A DNA stretch of 64,000 nucleotides from contig JALOAL010000014.1 in assembly GCA_023228825.1 (NCBI GenBank), forward strand, positions 3,124 to 67,123, given 5' to 3'. The notes below the pieces were generated by a model. That model was given only the letters and a program-made list of their open reading frames with translations, ran no database searches and was not told the origin of the DNA. Source of the stretch: Dehalococcoidia bacterium (GTDB taxonomy: Bacteria > Chloroflexota > Dehalococcoidia > UBA2979). Of the stretch, positions 60,522-64,000 are shown piece after piece. Made by a program: the position numbers and the translations under genes. How positions within the stretch are numbered: position 1 is the first letter of the stretch; each line of letters begins with the position of its first letter.

Positions 60522-61322
60522 ATGCGATTCGGCGAGTACACGGACCTCACGGTCGACATCGACGGGCACATCGCCCTGATGGAGATCCAGCGGCCGCCGC
60601 ACAACTACTTCGACATGGCGTTGATCAGCGCCATTGGTGATGCGCTGGCGGACATCGACCGCGAGACGGAGGTGCGAGCGATCGTCCTGGCCTCGGACGG
60701 TCGCTCCTTCTGTGCCGGCGCACAGTTTGGCGGCGGCGGGCAGGCCAGCCAGGCCGAGCCGCCCCCACCGGGCGACCGCCACGGCGGCATCCGCCTCTAC
60801 CGAGACGCCGTCCGCATCTTCGAGGCGGAGACGCCGATCGTGGCCGCCGTGCAGGGGGCGGCGATCGGCGGTGGACTGGGCCTGGCGGTGGCCGCGGACT
60901 TCCGCGTGGCGGCGCCAGAGGCAAGGTTCTCCGGCAACTTCTCGCAACTGGGCTTCCACCACGGCTTCGGGCTGACCGTCACGCTGCCGCGCATCGTGGG
61001 GCAGCAGGCGGCGTGGCGCATGCTGATGACCGGCGCGCGCCTCAGCGGCGAGGAGGCCCACCGCATCGGCCTGGCGGACGAACTCGTGGCGCTGGAGGAC
61101 CTCCGGCCGAAGGCGATGGAACTGGCCGGCGAGATCGCCTCGGCCGCCCCGCTGGCGGTGCGCTCCATCCGCCGCACGCTGCGGCACGGCCTCGCGGACG
61201 AGATCCGCCTGCTCACGGACCGCGAGCAGGTGGAGCAGGACTGGCTACGCCGGACCGAGGACTTCCGGGAGGGTGTGCGCGCCACGGCGGAGCGCCGCCC
61301 CGGTGACTTCAAGGGCCGCTGA
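60522..61322 (+). CDS. Crotonase-fold protein (enoyl-CoA hydratase/isomerase family)
   Basis: The 266-residue protein has the crotonase oxyanion loops: ASDGRSFCAGAQFGGGG near residues 60-76 and QGAAIGGGLGLAVAADFRVA near 110-130. The two catalytic glutamates of enoyl-CoA hydratase are absent. The FxxPE region reads FSGNFSQLGF at about 136-146, and AMEM reads AWRMLMTG at about 164-171. Hydration by the standard mechanism is unlikely; isomerase, hydrolase or decarboxylase activity is possible. The last 78 bases overlap the stop of the convergent DUF4173-like gene. Confidence 0.8.
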   Translation: MRFGEYTDLTVDIDGHIALMEIQRPPHNYFDMALISAIGDALADIDRETEVRAIVLASDGRSFCAGAQFGGGGQASQAEPPPPGDRHGGIRLYRDAVRIFEAETPIVAAVQGAAIGGGLGLAVAADFRVAAPEARFSGNFSQLGFHHGFGLTVTLPRIVGQQAAWRMLMTGARLSGEEAHRIGLADELVALEDLRPKAMELAGEIASAAPLAVRSIRRTLRHGLADEIRLLTDREQVEQDWLRRTEDFREGVRATAERRPGDFKGR

Positions 61323-62834
61323 CCGGCGGCTCGCGGCGTCGCAGGTCTGTCGTAACGCCTCGGTCGCTTCGTCCACGGCGCGGGCCGCGGCGGCGCGACT
61401 CCAGTTCCATGACCGGAAGCCGTCCCCGGACCCGTCGCCCCAGCGCTCGAGGAGGGCGCACGCCACGGTGGAGGCATCCCGGCGCTCGAGCGCGTCGAGG
61501 CGTCCCACCAGCGTCGGCGCGGCGTCGGCGCTCAGTTCGGCGAGGTAGTCGGCGTCCAGGGGGTGCTCCACGGATGCGCGCTCGATGTTCCGGCGCGCGA
61601 TCAGCCCGTCCGGGCCGGCGGCGGTGAGTGCGGCCAGCGCGAGAGCGGCGCAGCAGACCGCGCCGGCGACGAACCAGTCGTGGCGCATCGTCAGCAGCGT
61701 GCGCAGGAAGAGCGCGAACACCGCCGCGAGCCAGAGCAACGCCGCCACCGCGTAGAGGCGCGGTTCCGTGAGGCCGTACGCCTGCTCGTAGACACGCATG
61801 CGCTGCAGGGCGGACGCCATCACGACGAAGAGCAGCGCCACGAGGAGGCCGGCGAGGACCCGGTACGCCGCGTCCGACCTCCTGCCGTGGCGTCGAGCCC
61901 AGCCAGCGACCAGGAGGAGGGGGAGGAGCAGGGCGGCGGCGGTGACGAGTTCGAAGAAGCCTCGGCGCGCGTACTGGGCATAGGTGAGCGCCAGGGTCTC
62001 CTGCACCACGTCGTGCCCGCCAAAGAGGTAGCGCACCTGCACAGCCACGAACGCGCCGAATAGCACCGCGAGCAGGCCCAGCACCGTCGCCACCTCCACC
62101 GTGCCGAGGCGGCGCTCGTCTGGCATCCGCGGTTCCGGCACGGTGAACCGCTGGCCCTCGTACGCGGCCCAGGTCACGCCGCCGGCGAACCACGCGCCCA
62201 TGGTGAACCAGGCCAGATGGGGGAGGACGCGCGAGAGGTCGAAGCGCCCCAGCCAGCGCAGGCGCTCTTCGAAGACCGCGTCAGCCGAGGCGAAGAGCAG
62301 GCCGAAGACCAGCAGGACCGGGAGCCCGATGACCACAATGCGCACGAGCGTCCTCGCACCCTGTTGCCAGTGGCGCAGGACGCGGTGCTGCAGGTCCACG
62401 CTGGACTGCGCTCGATAGGCGCCCGCGGCGATGGCGAGTCCCACCGCCAGGAGCGCGCCTGCCAGCACCGCCACGCCTACGCGTCGCCAGGGCAGGCCGG
62501 AGCGCACCGCCACCGCCAGCACGAGGAACGCCCCCGAGGCAAGGAAGAGCAGCGCCTGGAGCGCCGGGGACGCCCTCCACGCCAGCGCGGCTGCGGCGGT
62601 GAGGGCCAGCACCAGGCACGCCTGCTCAACGCGTGACGGCTCGTGTGTGCGGTGGCGTCCGGTGTAGACGAGCGCGGCGACCAGCGCGCCCACCCAGATC
62701 GGCGCGTTGAGGCCCAGCACGGCGCCATGGAAGAGGAAGTCCGCGAACAGGCCCAGCCCAGCGGCTGCGGCGACGGTCTCCAGCGCCGCGCGTGACCGAG
62801 GCGTGACCCGATCCGCTTGCAAAGTCCTTTGCAT
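61245..62834 (-). CDS. DUF4173/DUF4153-like polytopic membrane protein
   Basis: The 529-residue protein has about 13 membrane segments from residue 10 to ~420 and a ~110-residue helical soluble C-terminus (ADYLAELSADAAPTLVGRLD). Segments such as AQYARRGFFELVTAAALLLPL, ALQRMRVYEQAYGLTEPRLY and FLFHGAVLGLNAPIWV fit the DUF4173 family, whose function is unknown. The ATG at 62834 follows GGGGAGGG and lies inside operator candidate A. It ends 78 bases inside the convergent crotonase gene. It belongs to the same leftward unit as the winged-helix regulator, 25 bases upstream. Confidence 0.8.
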   Translation of the reverse strand: MQRTLQADRVTPRSRAALETVAAAAGLGLFADFLFHGAVLGLNAPIWVGALVAALVYTGRHRTHEPSRVEQACLVLALTAAAALAWRASPALQALLFLASGAFLVLAVAVRSGLPWRRVGVAVLAGALLAVGLAIAAGAYRAQSSVDLQHRVLRHWQQGARTLVRIVVIGLPVLLVFGLLFASADAVFEERLRWLGRFDLSRVLPHLAWFTMGAWFAGGVTWAAYEGQRFTVPEPRMPDERRLGTVEVATVLGLLAVLFGAFVAVQVRYLFGGHDVVQETLALTYAQYARRGFFELVTAAALLLPLLLVAGWARRHGRRSDAAYRVLAGLLVALLFVVMASALQRMRVYEQAYGLTEPRLYAVAALLWLAAVFALFLRTLLTMRHDWFVAGAVCCAALALAALTAAGPDGLIARRNIERASVEHPLDADYLAELSADAAPTLVGRLDALERRDASTVACALLERWGDGSGDGFRSWNWSRAAAARAVDEATEALRQTCDAASRRSAALEVTGAALRRGAHTLPEVLGPA

Positions 62835-62842
62835 GACAGAGT
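62821..62842. promoter_or_regulatory. Operator candidate, copy A
   Basis: AAAGTCCTTTGCATGACAGAGT, 22 bases, matches copy B at 63921-63942 at 18 positions. It contains the ATG of the DUF4173-like gene and lies directly after the winged-helix regulator gene. It is a candidate autoregulatory site of that regulator. Confidence 0.6.
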
Positions 62843-62859
62843 CCCTCCCCAAAAAAAAT

Positions 62860-63225
62860 CTACCCGCCCCGAGCGACCTCGATCAGGGCTTCCATGTGGG
62901 CCAGGTAGCGCTCGAGCGCCTCGCGGCCCTCGGCGGTCAACTCGTACTCCGTGCGGGGGACGCGGCCCTCGAAGCGCTTGTGGGTCTGGACATAACCGGC
63001 GTCTTCGAGGCGTCTTGCGTGCGCGCTGACGTTGCCGTCCGTGGCGTCCAGGAGCGCCTTCAACTCGACGAAACTCAGCCGCTCGTTCGCCGCCAGCGCG
63101 CTCACGATGGCGAGCCGGGTGCGCTCGTGGATGACCGAATCCAGGCGGGCCGAGCGCGCGATGGTGCGCTCCGGCGAGGGCTTCGAGGCTCGCCGGCCGG
63201 ACTGCTGGCGTGCCGCGTCAGCCAC
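62860..63225 (-). CDS. Winged-helix transcriptional regulator (ArsR/MarR-like, HTH_34 type)
   Basis: The 121-residue protein has a single winged helix: SVIHERTRLAIVSALAANERLSFVELKALL, split at its turn, then DGNVSAHARRLEDAGYVQTHK and FEGRVPRTEYELTAEGREALERY. The TxxGNxSxHxxxLxxAGY recognition helix is characteristic of this small family, which usually pairs with a membrane protein, as here. GTG 63223-63225 overlaps the upstream gene by eight bases. An 8-T run follows directly after its stop on the minus strand, before the next gene. Confidence 0.88.
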   Translation of the reverse strand: MADAARQQSGRRASKPSPERTIARSARLDSVIHERTRLAIVSALAANERLSFVELKALLDATDGNVSAHARRLEDAGYVQTHKRFEGRVPRTEYELTAEGREALERYLAHMEALIEVARGG

Positions 63226-63889
63226 CGTAACGCCTCGCAATGACCGCGCCGAACGCGACGTGCAGGCCACCGAAGCCGGCGCCCATGATCCACCACCCCC
63301 AGCCCTCCGGCGCCGCGAATCCCGCGAGGCCCGCCGCCATGAACGCGAGGCCGAGGGCGGGGAGGAGGCGCACCGAGGACGCGCCCGCAGCGGCGATGGC
63401 GGCGCCGTAGAGCAGCAGCCACGTGCCCGGCAGCAGGTAGTAGAGCCCCTCGTGCTGGAGGACGACCGTGAGGACCGCGCCGGCGGCCAGTGGCGGCGCC
63501 AGGCCCAGCGCGAACTTCCGCGCCGGCGCGGCCAGCAGCCGCTTCCAGCCGCCGCCGCGTTGTGCCCGGACCTTATAGAGGGTGGCCGCGAGGCCGATGG
63601 CGACCGCGACGCCGGCCTCCACCTGCCACACCAGCGCACTCGCGCGGTCGGTCTCCTGTGCCGCCGCGACCACGGTGGCCAGCAGGGCGGTGAGGCCGAT
63701 GGCGACCATCCCCGCGCCGGAGATCTCCGTGAAGCGCGAGGCTCCCTCCATCGCCTGGCGGATGAAGCGCAGATTATCGGCCGCGCGGTCGGCGAGCCGG
63801 CGTGGCTCGGCCCCGCGTTCGGCCTCGTGGTGTTCGACCTCGTGGCGTTCGACCGTGTGCTGGGCTTCGCGGGTGGCGGCGGGTTGCAT
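63218..63889 (-). CDS. Membrane protein paired with the winged-helix regulator
   Basis: The 223-residue protein has a hydrophilic His/Glu-rich first ~45 residues and then six membrane segments from residue 52 to 215, arranged as three hairpins. Conserved-looking features are FIRQAMEGASRFTEISGAGM near the first helix and the Trp-rich APEGWGWWIMGAGFGG near the last. Homologous membrane proteins are often encoded next to HTH_34 regulators; I infer a sensor or partner role. It is the first gene of the leftward unit, 32 bases from operator candidate B. Confidence 0.75.
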   Translation of the reverse strand: MQPAATREAQHTVERHEVEHHEAERGAEPRRLADRAADNLRFIRQAMEGASRFTEISGAGMVAIGLTALLATVVAAAQETDRASALVWQVEAGVAVAIGLAATLYKVRAQRGGGWKRLLAAPARKFALGLAPPLAAGAVLTVVLQHEGLYYLLPGTWLLLYGAAIAAAGASSVRLLPALGLAFMAAGLAGFAAPEGWGWWIMGAGFGGLHVAFGAVIARRYGG

Positions 63890-63920
63890 GCGGAAAGGGT
63901 AGCGGAATCCTGCCGTTCGT

Positions 63921-63942
63921 AAAGTCCTCTGTGTGGCAGAGT
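63921..63942. promoter_or_regulatory. Operator candidate, copy B
   Basis: AAAGTCCTCTGTGTGGCAGAGT contains the inverted repeat CTCTG-TGTGG-CAGAG and matches copy A at 18 of 22 positions, in the same orientation. It lies 32 bases upstream of the membrane protein ATG, in promoter position. Confidence 0.6.
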
Positions 63943-63948
63943 TACGCC

Positions 63949-63972
63949 GCCTCGGCCTCGGCCTCGGCCTCG
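63949..63972. repeat. Four tandem copies of the hexamer GCCTCG
   Basis: The unit GCCTCG is repeated four times without interruption. Three overlapping copies of the polar 7-mer GCCTCGG result. The following G-rich stretch (63979-64000) is also low-complexity. Confidence 0.85.
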
Positions 63973-64000
63973 CCTCTGCGGGGGTGGGGCTGGGGGGGGG

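Noticed and set aside
63949..63972. CRISPR or microsatellite array
   Set aside because: The unit is six bases with no spacers. It is a short tandem repeat only.

Overview
The window is a high-GC (roughly 70%) bacterial chromosome segment, packed with about 59 protein genes in short operons on both strands. The gene set suggests a free-living aerobic heterotroph: a caa3-type oxidase with fused cytochrome c domains, a System I (Ccm) haem-attachment operon, two-gene NHEJ repair (Ku plus LigD), an xanthine-dehydrogenase-type molybdenum hydroxylase and several acyl-CoA enzymes. The overall style, including GTG starts, ATGA overlaps and solute-binding lipoproteins with twin-arginine signals, fits a Chloroflexota (Dehalococcoidia-like) lineage best. 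That placement is an inference; the window has no rRNA or other decisive marker. No rRNA, tRNA, insertion sequence, phage or CRISPR array was recognised, and the region looks like core chromosome.

Layout. 1-3.2 kb: partial glycerophosphodiesterase, a CoA-transferase, a hotdog thioesterase and a Yip1-like membrane protein. 3.3-7.2 kb: rsmG, divergent from an unusual GreA with an extra N-terminal domain, then a two-gene ABC-2 exporter. 7.3-21.5 kb: the respiratory block. Cytochrome c maturation genes (tlpA/ccmG-ccmE-ccmF-ccmH-ccmI-like-unknown-ccmA-ccmB-ccmC-ccmD) and ctaB run leftward, many with 4-base overlaps. Divergently, coxB-ctaD-ctaE-ctaF encode the oxidase that needs these haem products, and ctaG closes the block on the other strand. 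21.7-28.2 kb: nadE, then a leftward trio of odd, partly degenerate enzymes (DegT-like, ROK-like, small helical protein), a DHPS-like gene, an excalibur protein and a GNAT acetyltransferase. 28.3-32.1 kb: ligD and ku. 32.2-36.7 kb: a molybdenum hydroxylase operon (FAD, 2Fe-2S and molybdopterin subunits plus a MoaD/ThiS-like protein). 37-44 kb: small membrane and envelope proteins, a PspC-LiaF-like protein, a flavin/F420 oxidase-like protein, an alpha/beta hydrolase, a GH43 protein and a secreted protein. 44.1-50.5 kb: PutA with a TetR regulator, an XRE regulator and glutamate dehydrogenase, which together could take proline through glutamate to 2-oxoglutarate. 50.6-61.3 kb: two exported proteins, two acyl-CoA dehydrogenases, a peptide-type binding lipoprotein, a LysR regulator, a degenerate iron-ADH homologue, a second CoA-transferase and a crotonase-fold protein. 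61.2-64 kb: a winged-helix regulator with two membrane proteins and two copies of a candidate operator.

The clearest signal outside the genes is the 7-mer GCCTCGG, which I count about 53 times on the + strand against about 26 for its complement, irrespective of gene direction. Its extension GCCTCGGAC is about 11 to 1. Synonymous codons in two homologous, oppositely oriented genes are chosen so that the same physical strand carries the word, as expected for a polar chromosome-organisation or recombination motif. Other points of interest are the GreA with a recombinase-like N-terminal domain, an uncharacterised exported protein embedded in the ccm operon, and several family members lacking their canonical catalytic residues.
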